The notes: generated by a model from the sequence alone, not told the origin. DNA of 64,000 nt from Verrucomicrobiia bacterium (GCA_030431475.1 JAUIJD010000011.1:1-64000); one strand, 5' to 3'; shown: positions 17,907-26,554, counted from the first letter of the stretch. Numbers and translations: made by a program.

Positions 17907-19031
17907 ATGGAGGGATTTCACGCCGGTTACTGGGTCAAGCGAGCGGGCTACCGCAGCTTCGAACCCAGCCCGATCAACCGAACTTGGAAGATCGATGATC
18001 CGCGAATCCTCGAAAGTCTCAGCCGTGCCGACCGCCAGCTCGGGCGCCTCGACATGTTTTCCGAGTACGTGCCGAACCTTGATCTGTTCATTCGGATGCA
18101 CGTCGCCAAGGAGGCGACCAAGTCCTCCCGCATCGAGGACACCCGCACCGAGATTGAGGAGGCGATCCTCCCGGAAGAGGAGATCGATCCGGAACGCCGC
18201 GACGACTGGAAAGAGGTCAACAATTACATCGATGCCCTCAACGACGCCCGGGCCTCGCTCGCCGATCTCCCCCTGTCTCTCCGCATGCTCTCTCAGGCCC
18301 ACGCCACGCTAATGACCGGCGTCCGCGGCCAAAGCAAACTCCCCGGCGAGTTCCGCCGCAGCCAGAACTGGATCGGCGGCTCGAACCCCGGGAACGCCCG
18401 CTTCGTTCCGCCCATCCATGACAACGTTCCGGAACTGATGGGCGATCTCGAGAACTTCGCCCACAACGACGAGCTCCATCTCCCGCCACTGATCCGCGCC
18501 GCGATCCTCCACTATCAGTTCGAGACCATCCACCCCTTCCTCGACGGCAACGGCCGGATCGGGCGCCTTCTGATACCCCTGTTCCTCATCTCCAGCGGCA
18601 TTCTCAAGGCCCCCGTCCTCTACCTCTCCGATTACCTCGAGCGCCACCGGGCGGAGTACTACGAGCGCCTTACCCTTGTCCGGGAAAAGAACGACATCGC
18701 CGGCTGGCTCCACTTCTTCCTCGATGGAGTCGCAGAAACCGCCGCCCAGGGCGTCACCACCTTCGATCAGATCCTCAAGTTCCGCCAACACTGGGAAACC
18801 GAGATCGCCCGCTGGCCGCGACACTCGAAGGCCGGTGCGATCCTGCTCCCCCACCTCTTCTCAAAACTCTGGGTCAACGCCGCCGGCGTCGCCGAAGTCA
18901 CCGGTGTCTCGACTCCAACCGCCTACAAGATCATCGAAACCTTCACCCAAGCCGGCCTCCTCCGCGAGATCACCGGCGCCCAACGCGGCCGACTCTACCT
19001 CTTCGAACCCTACCTCAACCTCTTCAAATGA
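17907..19031 (+). CDS. Fic family AMPylase with C-terminal winged-helix domain
   Basis: 374 residues. The N-terminal Fic_N-like domain (~1-110) carries the stretch EATKSSRIED, which resembles the (S/T)xxxE(G/N) inhibitory helix but has Asp after the Glu. The Fic core has a complete active-site motif HPFLDGNGRIGRLL (~residues 207-220), so transfer of AMP to a target hydroxyl is possible. Residues ~310-370 form a wHTH (VAEVTGVSTPTAYKIIETF). Such proteins are widespread single-gene regulators or toxin-like enzymes. No antitoxin gene is adjacent; the inhibitory helix would act in cis. The flanking family C repeats and AT-rich leader fit recent acquisition. Confidence 0.92.
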   Translation: MEGFHAGYWVKRAGYRSFEPSPINRTWKIDDPRILESLSRADRQLGRLDMFSEYVPNLDLFIRMHVAKEATKSSRIEDTRTEIEEAILPEEEIDPERRDDWKEVNNYIDALNDARASLADLPLSLRMLSQAHATLMTGVRGQSKLPGEFRRSQNWIGGSNPGNARFVPPIHDNVPELMGDLENFAHNDELHLPPLIRAAILHYQFETIHPFLDGNGRIGRLLIPLFLISSGILKAPVLYLSDYLERHRAEYYERLTLVREKNDIAGWLHFFLDGVAETAAQGVTTFDQILKFRQHWETEIARWPRHSKAGAILLPHLFSKLWVNAAGVAEVTGVSTPTAYKIIETFTQAGLLREITGAQRGRLYLFEPYLNLFK

Positions 19032-19096
19032 GCCGGAACGCAACGAATCACCGACTGACACCCCGTCAGGAGCGCGGGATGGCATCCCGCACCCGT

Positions 19097-19153
19097 GGCT
19101 GCGGCATCCTGCCCCGCAACTGCGGGGCCGTCTCCGGACCATCCTGGTCCGGC
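19097..19153 (+). repeat. Palindromic repeat family C, copy downstream of fic
   Basis: The hairpins ctgcggcatcctgccccgca..tgcgggg and ccggaccatcctggtccgg closely match the 17721-17766 copy, in the same orientation. Together the two bracket the Fic gene. Confidence 0.7.
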
Positions 19154-19234
19154 ATCAACCGCTTCCTCCGGTCCTCCTCAACTTCCCGCCCTGACCTCGT
19201 TCCCCAGCTTCCCTTCGATCCGGGAACCTGCTAG

Positions 19235-19468
19235 ACCGTGATCATGAACTCGCCGAACCACTCCGCCGAGCCAATGAAGGCAGCCCACCCAACGCTCGAA
19301 AAACGGGACTGACCCCTTCGAGGAGAGGTCGAGCGACCATTGGTAGGAACCGGTCACGTCGCTGAGGGCGGGCTCGGCCACCGGATGCTCAAAGATGAGT
19401 TGGTTTTCAAGACGCGCCACGGCGGTCAACCCGGCATTGCCCGCGCCCGGACCGGTTCCGAACCATCC
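19235..19468 (-). pseudogene. Decayed C-terminal fragment of a secreted protein (tentative)
   Basis: On the minus strand one frame reads VTGSYQWSLDLSS, resembling the 'sxDL' beta domain seen at the ends of other secreted proteins in this window. After a REP copy (19294-19324) another frame reads GSAEWFGEFMITV to a stop at ~19235. This fits a gene tail broken by a REP-type element. The parent protein is not identifiable. Confidence 0.3.
19294..19324 (+). repeat. REP (RAYT-associated family D), copy 1
   Basis: gctcgaaaaacgggactgac continuing ccccttcgagg. It shares over 25 consecutive bases with the copy at the end of the RAYT gene. Confidence 0.8.
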
Positions 19469-19472
19469 CTCG

Positions 19473-19901
19473 ACGATCGAAGAACTCGAGACCCACGGGC
19501 TTGTCACGGGCCAATACAACCGTCCCTCTTGGGACAACACGCGGGAAGGCTTTCGCCGATTTCTCGATTCACTCTTCGGGATCACGCCACCCAGCGCCCT
19601 GGTGATCGAGGAATCGAGACACGCGATCGCCGCATTGCAGTTCTGCAACCACCGGGGAATCCGCATTCCCGAGAACCTCTCCCTCGTTTGCTGCGAGTTC
19701 TCGCCAAGCTTGGCCCTGACCTTTCCTGCCATCTCCCATCTTCATTGGGACTATCAGTTCATCGTGAGGCGAATCTTGCGCTGGACCCGCAAGATTGACC
19801 GAGGCCAGAAGGACACACGTCAGGCACACATCGAGGCCAAGTTCTTCCGGGGTGGGACAATCGGACCGGTGCCGGCGGAGAAGGGCACCCGGCCGGAGTG
19901 A
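19473..19901 (+). pseudogene. Truncated LacI/XylR-type transcriptional regulator (C-terminal remnant)
   Basis: The frame encodes EELETHGLVTGQYNRPSW, then GITPPSALVIEESRHAIAAL, GIRIPENLSLVC and FRGGTIGPVP. These are recognisable stretches of the sugar-binding-like effector domain of a regulator family common in Verrucomicrobiota (GntR-type HTH plus periplasmic-binding fold). The DNA-binding domain and the first half of the effector domain are missing; upstream DNA in that frame is unrelated. About 140 residues remain of an expected ~370. It is presumably non-functional. Confidence 0.72.
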
Positions 19902-19957
19902 GTGTGGAGAGTTCGAAGGAGAGCCGCAGGGAGGCATGCCGAATCGGCTTCCTCGTC

Positions 19958-21835
19958 TTACGGTGCCCGGTCGCCGCAGATGATGGCGGAGAGCCGGCTC
20001 ATGGTGCCACACATGCAGCCGCCGCAGGGGGCGTGACCGCCGCCGTGGGGGTCGAGATGTCCACCCAGCTTCCGGATCGTGCGATGGAAGACCAGTTCGG
20101 TCGCTTTTCCAGAGTCGAGATCCACGCCCGACGTCTCCATCGCTGCGGCGTCGAAGACCGTGAGTCCTTCCTTGATCGTTTCGAGCACCTTGATCTGATC
20201 GAGCGTCTCCGGGTTCACGGCGGTGGGGTCCTTGTCGAGGACGACGAGGTCGGCCAGCTTGCCCGTCTCGATCGAGCCCTTGGTTCCTTCTTCAAAATGC
20301 TGCCATGCGGCCCAAAGGGTCATCGCCTTGAGCGCGGTCATCACATCCACCCGGTGCTCGGGCCCGATGATGTCGCCTGACCGGGAGCGGCGGGTGACCG
20401 TGGCGTCGAGCACCCGCATCGAATTGGGAAACGCCACCGGCGCGTCGTGATGGGAGGTGAAGCGCATGCCCCGCTTCATGCACCAGCCGGTGGGCGAAAT
20501 GTTGTTCGAGAGGACCGGACCGACGGTGTGCTCGCGGTGCCAGTCGCCCCAGTAGAACGTGTGCATCGGGAACAGGGAGGGGATGACATCCAGCTCATGG
20601 AAGGCATCCATCTGGTCCTCGCGCAGGAACTGCCCGTGGATGAGGACCGGCCGGCGGTCGGCCCTGCCGTGTTTTCCGGTCGCCTCGCGGATGAAGGCGA
20701 TCAACTGGTCCGAAGCGGCTTCACCGTTGGAATGGGTGATGATCTGGATGTTGTTCTCATAGGCCCAGTCGATCGCGCCACCGACCTGCTCGGGAGTGGC
20801 GGCGGCATATCCCACGTAGCCCGGCGGATAGTCACCCACCGGCTTGTAGTAGGGACGGTCGCGCCACGCGGTGAATCCCTGCGGCGAGCCGTCGATGGTC
20901 AGCTTGGCCCCCGCCACCCGGAAGCGGTTGTGATAGTTCGGACTGGCTTCCTGCTTGATCAGGTTGCGGTCCACCAGCACGTCCGGATAGCTCACCACGT
21001 CGATCTTCAGCCCGTCGGCGGCCGCGACTTCCTTGAGCGTTTTCACCCCGCCGGGCATGGTTCGTCCATCCTGCGCGGTGGTGTAGCCGAACCGCGCCCA
21101 CAACTCGGTGCCGGCCCGCACGAAGGTCTCGCCCCCCTCGGGGCCGACCCGGCCGAGCAGCTTGATCAGGAGCGGAAAAGCCGCCGTTTCCTCGAGCACG
21201 CCGTTCGGTTCGCTGCCTCCCGGCCGCCGCTGGATGACGCCACCCTGGGGGTTCGGCGTGTCGGCCGTGATGCCACCCAGCTCAAGGGCCTTGGAATTGG
21301 CGGCCACGATATGCCCGGACTGGTGAACGAGGACGATCGGCAGCTCCTTCGAGACCTCGTCCAGTTCTTCCCGCAGCGGATGCCTCAACTCGGCGAGCTG
21401 GGCATTGTCGTATCCGAATCCGACGACCAGCTGGATCTTGTCCACCGCCTTGCGGTTGCCCGCCATCCAGTCCCGCAGCGTCTGTTGCAGTGAGGCGACG
21501 TCGGTGACCTCGCCATCCGGCGGTGCGAGCAGGTTCGCGGAGAGCGCCTGCAGGCCGCCTCCCATGACGTGCCCGTGGGCATCGACGAAACCGGGCAGCA
21601 TCGTCTTTCCGGCGAGGTCGATCATCCGGGTGTCGGCACCCTTGCTCTTCAGAACCTCGTCCTCCGCGCCGACGGAGAGGATCTTGCCATCCTTCACGGC
21701 GACCGCCTCGGCCCGGGGCCGGGCATCGTCCATCGTCAGGATGGGGCCGTTTCGATAAATGATGTCGGCGGTGTCGCCTGACAGGGTGGACAGGCCGCCG
21801 CCGAGGAGGCCCAGGAGGATGAGGACGGGTTTCAT
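19958..21835 (-). CDS. Secreted amidohydrolase (YtcJ-like) with His/Cys-rich tail
   Basis: 625 residues with a signal peptide (MKPVLILLGLLGGGLSTLSG). It has a composite beta-sandwich plus TIM barrel of the amidohydrolase superfamily. The metal motif is GFVDAHGHV (~95); ITHSNGEA, VLIHGQFL and the C-terminal GSIETGKLADLVVLDKDP are typical of YtcJ-like enzymes. Hydrolysis of an amide, imide or related bond by a zinc enzyme in the periplasm is expected; the substrate is unknown. The tail is unusual: HGGGHAPCGGCMCGTMSRL, with His and four Cys. The adjacent gene on the same strand (start 23809) is a paralogue with a similar tail, 54 bp apart, so an operon is likely. Confidence 0.88.
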   Translation of the reverse strand: MKPVLILLGLLGGGLSTLSGDTADIIYRNGPILTMDDARPRAEAVAVKDGKILSVGAEDEVLKSKGADTRMIDLAGKTMLPGFVDAHGHVMGGGLQALSANLLAPPDGEVTDVASLQQTLRDWMAGNRKAVDKIQLVVGFGYDNAQLAELRHPLREELDEVSKELPIVLVHQSGHIVAANSKALELGGITADTPNPQGGVIQRRPGGSEPNGVLEETAAFPLLIKLLGRVGPEGGETFVRAGTELWARFGYTTAQDGRTMPGGVKTLKEVAAADGLKIDVVSYPDVLVDRNLIKQEASPNYHNRFRVAGAKLTIDGSPQGFTAWRDRPYYKPVGDYPPGYVGYAAATPEQVGGAIDWAYENNIQIITHSNGEAASDQLIAFIREATGKHGRADRRPVLIHGQFLREDQMDAFHELDVIPSLFPMHTFYWGDWHREHTVGPVLSNNISPTGWCMKRGMRFTSHHDAPVAFPNSMRVLDATVTRRSRSGDIIGPEHRVDVMTALKAMTLWAAWQHFEEGTKGSIETGKLADLVVLDKDPTAVNPETLDQIKVLETIKEGLTVFDAAAMETSGVDLDSGKATELVFHRTIRKLGGHLDPHGGGHAPCGGCMCGTMSRLSAIICGDRAP

Positions 21836-21889
21836 GGGGATTGCTGTGGGTTGCTTGGCTTCTTCCAGACCGGGGAGTACGCCCGTGAC

Positions 21890-23809
21890 TTACCGGCCGG
21901 CGGCGATTGCCGCGCCGAAGATGTGGTTGAGGGTGCAGACGTCGCACCCGGAATGCCCGTGATCCCCGTGCTCCAGCGCCGCCATGTCCATGGCCTTGAA
22001 GGTGGCGGCGTTGGGCTTCGGGCCGACCGCCGCGTTGCCGGCGGCCTTGCGCTCGACCGGCAGCTTGCGTCCTTCGTGCACCGTGCCCCAGATGCCGATG
22101 TCCTTGATTTTCCTGGCGGCACAGGTCAGCGGGCTTTCGTCGAGAATGGTGAAGTTCGCCAGCTTGCCCGGGACGATGCTCCCGATCTCCTTTTCAAGCT
22201 GCAGCGAATAGGCGGCCTCGAGGGTGACCGCCCGCAGCGCCCCCTCGCGGCTGTTGCGCTGGTCCGCCCCGGCCACCCGACCGGAGACCGTCGTCCGGTT
22301 CACCGCACAATCCATCAGGAACAACGGCTGCCCGGGCGCCATCGGCATGTCGGAGTGGTACGAATAGGATATGCCGGCACGCTCGATGTCACCCATGCGC
22401 ACCATCTGGTCGGCACGCTCCGGCCCGAGTCCGATCTCGCTGTATTTGTCGGCCAGCATCCGCACATAGTAGGGGTTGCCGCTGACGATCACGCCGAGGC
22501 GCTTGATGCGCTCGATCTGGTCCTTCTGCGAGCACGAGAAATGGACCAGCACGGTGCGGTGATCGTGGCGCGGGTGGCGGCGCATGTTCGCCTCGACATT
22601 GTCGAGCACCATGTCCACCCCGGCATCGCCGGTGACGTGGATGTGGATCTGGTAGCCGGCGTTCCAGTAGATCCGGAATGCGCTCGCGAACTCGTCGGGC
22701 GGCATGATCCAGGCTCCGTGGAAGTCGCCGAGGTAGGGTTCGCGCATCTGCATTGCCAGTGAGTAGATCGCGCCGTCGGCGAACAGCTTGATCTGGCCCG
22801 GCACCATGCTCGTCATGCCCTGCCCCCAATCGAGAACCTTCTCCGTCTCGGTGATGGTGGTGTCGGGGAACAACGCGTGGATCGACTTGCCGTCCGGGAT
22901 GAAATAGTAGCGGAACGGCGTCGCCGGATCGGAGAAAACCGCGTTTTGGGCGGCCTGCAGCTCCTTGGAGTAGAGGCCGCCCGGCTCGCAGCCGGCGGTC
23001 ACCCCGTTGGTGTGGAAATACCGCTCGGTGAACTCGAGCCCCTGCCGGAAGCGCTCGGGACTGGCCAGGAAGGGAAGGAGCTTGGGCGTGATGGCAAAAA
23101 GCCCGGCCTCGAAGAAGTGGCCTTCCCCGAGGTTCGACTGGCTGCGGGCCACCTCGCTCATCCCGGCGACCAACTCCTCGTCGATCCCGGCCATTTCAAG
23201 CGCCTTGGTGTTGAGGATGAACTCGTGGGCGGACCGGTGCCAGACGACGATCGGCCGGGTCGCGCTGATCTTGTCGAGTTCGGCGCGGGTCACCTTGCCA
23301 TGGAACGTGTGGTGGTAGCCCCACGTCAGCAGCAACTCGTCGGGGTCCTTGAGCCTGGCCTCCGCTTGGGTCAGCCGCTGGAGGTAATCTTCGCCATCCT
23401 TCGCCGCCGGCACCGTGCCGGAAGGCAGCACCCAGTCCTCGATGGCGATGATTTCCGAAGTCATCGTCAGGGCCGAGAGCAGCGGGTGGTCGTGTTGCGC
23501 GATGAATCCGGGCACCACGACCTTGTCGGCGAAGGTCTCATCGACCGTGAAGGGCTGGTCGCCGGCGGCCGCCTTCAATTGCTCGAGCGTGCCGGTGGCA
23601 AGGATCCGGTCACCGACCACGGCCACCGCTTCGACCGATGGCCGGTCGGGATCGAGGGTGATGACTTCCTTGGCGGCATAGATCGTCGCCGGGGGCAGCG
23701 GGGTGTTCATCCGGACGATGTCCTGAAGCGAAGGGCTCTCGGCAAGGCACGGGCCGCCGGTGAGTGCGGGACCAAGGAGCAAGGCGGCAGCGGCGTGCAC
23801 GGATTTCAT
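21890..23809 (-). CDS. Secreted amidohydrolase paralogue with His/Cys-rich tail
   Basis: 639 residues from the ATG at 23809, which begins the signal peptide MKSVHAAAALLLGPALTGGP; a 16-residue upstream extension has no signal character. It has the same fold as its downstream neighbour: metal motif GFIAQHDHP, then VVWHRSAHEFILNTKALE, HIHVTGDAGVD, VLVHFSCSQ and the final IGSIVPGKLANFTILDESP. GYHHTFHGKV and the HSDMPMAPGQP region fit the YtcJ-like group. The tail is HGDHGHSGCDVC, followed by a short hydrophobic segment. It is first gene of the pair, so the promoter is in 23810-23960. Substrate unknown. Confidence 0.88.
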   Translation of the reverse strand: MKSVHAAAALLLGPALTGGPCLAESPSLQDIVRMNTPLPPATIYAAKEVITLDPDRPSVEAVAVVGDRILATGTLEQLKAAAGDQPFTVDETFADKVVVPGFIAQHDHPLLSALTMTSEIIAIEDWVLPSGTVPAAKDGEDYLQRLTQAEARLKDPDELLLTWGYHHTFHGKVTRAELDKISATRPIVVWHRSAHEFILNTKALEMAGIDEELVAGMSEVARSQSNLGEGHFFEAGLFAITPKLLPFLASPERFRQGLEFTERYFHTNGVTAGCEPGGLYSKELQAAQNAVFSDPATPFRYYFIPDGKSIHALFPDTTITETEKVLDWGQGMTSMVPGQIKLFADGAIYSLAMQMREPYLGDFHGAWIMPPDEFASAFRIYWNAGYQIHIHVTGDAGVDMVLDNVEANMRRHPRHDHRTVLVHFSCSQKDQIERIKRLGVIVSGNPYYVRMLADKYSEIGLGPERADQMVRMGDIERAGISYSYHSDMPMAPGQPLFLMDCAVNRTTVSGRVAGADQRNSREGALRAVTLEAAYSLQLEKEIGSIVPGKLANFTILDESPLTCAARKIKDIGIWGTVHEGRKLPVERKAAGNAAVGPKPNAATFKAMDMAALEHGDHGHSGCDVCTLNHIFGAAIAAGR

Positions 23810-23962
23810 GAAGGTCGGGCTTGGATGCTTGGCGGGGCGGACCACGGCACAAACCACCCGCCATTGGGTGATATTCCTAGCGGAAGCCGGCTCCCATACA
23901 ATCCCTTTCTGGTGCGGACGGGTTCGACATCGCCGTCGAAGGGGTCTCGAAGGGGTCGGTCT

Positions 23963-23993
23963 CGAAGGGGTCAGTCCCGTTTTTCAAGCATTG
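23963..23993 (-). repeat. REP family D copy 2, upstream of RAYT
   Basis: cgaaggggtcagtcccgttt continuing ttcaagcattgac, the reverse complement of the copy at the RAYT 3' end. It is preceded by three tandem 'tcgaaggggtc' half-units (23937-23963). Confidence 0.85.
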
Positions 23994-24027
23994 ACGCTTT
24001 GTTCTCGGACTGACTAGCTTTCCGGCC

Positions 24028-25044
24028 ATGGCTCGTCCCGTCCGCTACGAAGCCGCTGGAGCGGTTTACCACGTGATGGCGCGTGGTGAGGGAGGCAAGG
24101 ACGTGTTCGAGGATGACACCGATCGGACCGTCTGGTTGGAGCGCCTGGGCGAGGTGTGCGGCAGCTATGGCTGGCGGATTCATGCGTGGGTGATGATGGG
24201 AAACCATTTCCACCTGTTGCTCGAAACGCCCGAACCGAATCTTGTGGCTGGAATGAAGTGGTTCATGGGCGTTTACGCCCAAGGGTGGAATCGACGGCGA
24301 AAGCGCCGCGGACACGTGTTCCAGGGCCGCTACAAGGCGGTGGTGGTCAATGGTGAGGGCAGCGGGGTGTATTTCCGGATTGTGGCGGACTACATTCATC
24401 TCAATCCAGTGCGTTCCGGTTGGGTGGGAGGAGCGACCGGCAAGCGCCTCATTGATTGGCGTTGGAGCAGTTTCCCGACCTATGCGGGAAGGAAGGCGCC
24501 GGAGTGGTTGGTCACAGGGCGGGTGCTTGAGGCCTTCGAGCTTGCGGAGGGCCGGCGAGGCCGGCGGGCCTATGCGCGCTATCTGGAGGCACGGGCGAAG
24601 GATCGCGATGGAGCGCTGAGCGATGATTCGCTGAAGGCCCTGCGCCGGGGATGGTATCTCGGAGATGCCGACTTTGGGGATCGACTGCTGGTGATGCTGA
24701 AACCCGACGTGACGAAGAGACGCCGCAAGGGAAGTCTGCGCGGCGCGGCGGCGCGGGCGCATGACGTCGCGGAGGCCGAACGGTTGGTACGGGCCGGACT
24801 GGAGTGGATGGGCCTGCCAGCGAAGCCGAAGGATCTGGCGGGGAGAGGGCGTTGGTTGGATGAGAAGGCGATCTTGGCGAGCCTAGTTCGGGCGCGGACG
24901 GGAGTGCGCAATGCCTGGGTGGCAGAGCGCCTGGCGATGGGAACCGAGGGAAACGTCACGCGGGCTCTGCGTCGGGTTCGTGAGGAGCAGGCATTGATCA
25001 GAAAACGGAAGAAGTGCGAGCAAATGCTCGAAAAACGGGACTGA
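24028..25044 (+). CDS. REP-associated tyrosine transposase (RAYT / TnpA-REP)
   Basis: 338 residues. It is a Y1-type HUH transposase: the N-terminus is VRYEAAGAVYHVMARG, the HUH motif GNHFHLLLE lies at ~71-79, and the nucleophilic Tyr is in GVYAQGWNRR (~96), followed by GHVFQGRYKAVVV. A C-terminal extension of ~150 residues is longer than the minimal family. These enzymes recognise REP hairpins. Here inverted REPs flank the gene (23963-23993 and 25018-25053), and the downstream REP supplies the last codons (MLEKRD and the TGA stop). The gene looks intact, so it may be responsible for the family D copies nearby. Confidence 0.92.
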   Translation: MARPVRYEAAGAVYHVMARGEGGKDVFEDDTDRTVWLERLGEVCGSYGWRIHAWVMMGNHFHLLLETPEPNLVAGMKWFMGVYAQGWNRRRKRRGHVFQGRYKAVVVNGEGSGVYFRIVADYIHLNPVRSGWVGGATGKRLIDWRWSSFPTYAGRKAPEWLVTGRVLEAFELAEGRRGRRAYARYLEARAKDRDGALSDDSLKALRRGWYLGDADFGDRLLVMLKPDVTKRRRKGSLRGAAARAHDVAEAERLVRAGLEWMGLPAKPKDLAGRGRWLDEKAILASLVRARTGVRNAWVAERLAMGTEGNVTRALRRVREEQALIRKRKKCEQMLEKRD

Positions 25045-25053
25045 CCCCTTTCG
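25018..25053 (+). repeat. REP family D copy 3, overlapping the RAYT stop codon
   Basis: A short hairpin gagcaaatgctc, followed by gaaaaacgggactgacccct. The TGA in 'gactgac' is the RAYT stop. A partial repeat 'ggacccctttcg' follows to 25066. Confidence 0.88.
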
Positions 25054-25072
25054 GACCCCTTTCGCGGACCCC

Positions 25073-26405
25073 GGTATGAGCTGGCACATGGGTTACACAG
25101 AAACCGACCACATGGGTGACACTTGGTGGTTAGGTTTCATCGGTCCGGGCCGCAAGCTTCTTCTCCCAACGCTCGGCGTAGGCCGGAGGCCGGAGCCGAG
25201 CGTTGGGACTTTGCTCCATCCACCCCAGCTTCACGTTGGCGTAGCGCACTGCGAGTAATCCAGTCTCCTCCGAGCGCTCGATCGCCACCTCCGCCCCGAC
25301 AAACGATTCCCCGACATAGCAGGTGTTTCCATTCAGCGCGATAAAGCCTCCGCTACTCACCCGTCGCGTCTCGGTCTCCGGATCGTAGAGCCTCGGTTTG
25401 ATGCGCCCGTCGAGCCGCCGCGCGGAAGGCTGATAGACATCGGCCGGCACTCTCATCCCCAACGACTCGTGCGGACGCTCCTCATTGAACTCCTTGCGCC
25501 ATCGATCAAAGCGCTGCTGCTGGGCGTAGCGATTCACGCTCGCAGGCTTGCAGCACTCATTCTTCATCGTCCGATGCATCCGCTCATGGCAACCGTTGTC
25601 CTGAGGGCATCCGGGGCGGCTGAACTGCACCTCGATCCCCAGCCCGATCCACCACACGCTCAGCTTGCTCAGGCCTCCAGGACCGCCCGAGGCGAATGGC
25701 GAACCGTTGTCCACCCGGATGATCTCGGGAATCCCGTTCTTCCGGAAAAGCGTCTTGAACGCCCCCTGCGTCCAGCGAACCGTCATGTCGGGCATCGCCT
25801 CCGCCTTGAGCAGGAAACGGCTGTGCAGATCGCTCACCGTCAGAGGATCGCATCTCTCGCCGTCGCCCAGCGCGAAGTTGCCCTTGAAATCCACGCCCAG
25901 CACATGGTTGCAGCGTTCCGGCGGTGTCAGCGTGCCACGCTCCACGGTGAACAACCCGCCCCGCCGCTTCCGCGCCTTCACCAAACCATGACGCTTGAGC
26001 ACCTCGCCCAACGTGCTCACCGCAGGCGGCCTCTCCATTCCATGCTTCGTTTCCAGAACCCATCTCAGCTTCTTCGGACCCCAGGTCGGATGCAGCCGTT
26101 TCTCGCTGACGATCAGGCGCTCCACCTCCGCCTCCGTCCGGTTCGCCACGCACTTCGGCGCCCGGCTACGGTCCGCCAGACCCTTGGCACCCTCCGCACG
26201 ATACCTCGCCAGCCATTTGTGGCCCGTCTTTCGCGAGATCCCGAAGCTCGCGCACAACTCCTTCACTTCGAACTGCCCGCTCTCCGCGAGGCTCGCAAAT
26301 CGTATTCTCTGTTCCATTGGTGACTCCGTTTCCCAGGGCATTCATCACCCTGGCCTGTCACCCATGTCCCCGGTCAACGTGTAACCCTTGTGCTCGGTTC
26401 ATACC
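25073..26405 (-). mobile_element. IS481-family insertion sequence, apparently complete
   Basis: About 1333 bp bounded by imperfect inverted repeats: the left end 25073-25123 (ggtatgagctggcacatggg then ttacac) and the right end 26355-26405 (reading gggttacacgttgacc inward, then ggtgacag). The ends share ggtatga, the gcaca.gggttacac block and acatgggtgaca. It holds one transposase gene. No clear target duplication was found; the element sits in C/T-rich REP-derived DNA. Confidence 0.82.
25130..26341 (-). CDS. IS481-family DDE transposase
   Basis: 403 residues starting MPWETESPMEQRIRF, the usual IS481 opening. An HTH (FGISRKTGHKWLARYR) and a second HTH-like region precede an rve/integrase core with the DDE residues in LGVDFKGNF, IRVDNGSPF and CHERMHRTMKNE. 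A C-terminal beta domain follows. All three catalytic acids are present and the frame is unbroken, so the element could be active. It fills almost the entire IS between the inverted repeats. Confidence 0.94.
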   Translation of the reverse strand: MPWETESPMEQRIRFASLAESGQFEVKELCASFGISRKTGHKWLARYRAEGAKGLADRSRAPKCVANRTEAEVERLIVSEKRLHPTWGPKKLRWVLETKHGMERPPAVSTLGEVLKRHGLVKARKRRGGLFTVERGTLTPPERCNHVLGVDFKGNFALGDGERCDPLTVSDLHSRFLLKAEAMPDMTVRWTQGAFKTLFRKNGIPEIIRVDNGSPFASGGPGGLSKLSVWWIGLGIEVQFSRPGCPQDNGCHERMHRTMKNECCKPASVNRYAQQQRFDRWRKEFNEERPHESLGMRVPADVYQPSARRLDGRIKPRLYDPETETRRVSSGGFIALNGNTCYVGESFVGAEVAIERSEETGLLAVRYANVKLGWMEQSPNARLRPPAYAERWEKKLAARTDET

Positions 26406-26417
26406 CCCTTTCGACGG

Positions 26418-26554
26418 GTTCCTGGGAGGCAAGCGACCCCGGGGTAAACCCCGGGGCTATGTCCCGACGTCCCGTTGGGACTGAAGATGGGGTTGAAGGT
26501 CGGTTCCGATTCTCGGAGGCCTCAGCGTGAAGATCGCGGGCGTCCTGCTGGTCC
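26418..26554 (+). repeat. Long repeat (family E) unit 1, tail part only
   Basis: It starts at 'gttcctgggaggcaagcgac' directly after the IS481 right end and runs through 'cgtcccgttgggactgaaga' and 'gattctcggaggcc'. The head of the unit is missing, possibly lost when the IS inserted. Confidence 0.85.

Noticed and set aside
17907-19031. Fic gene as toxin of a two-gene toxin-antitoxin pair
   Set aside because: No small antitoxin frame lies directly up- or downstream; an inhibitory helix within the protein explains control in cis.
23971-24762. 263-codon minus-strand frame opposite the RAYT gene
   Set aside because: Shadow frame; the RAYT has intact HUH and Tyr motifs on the plus strand.
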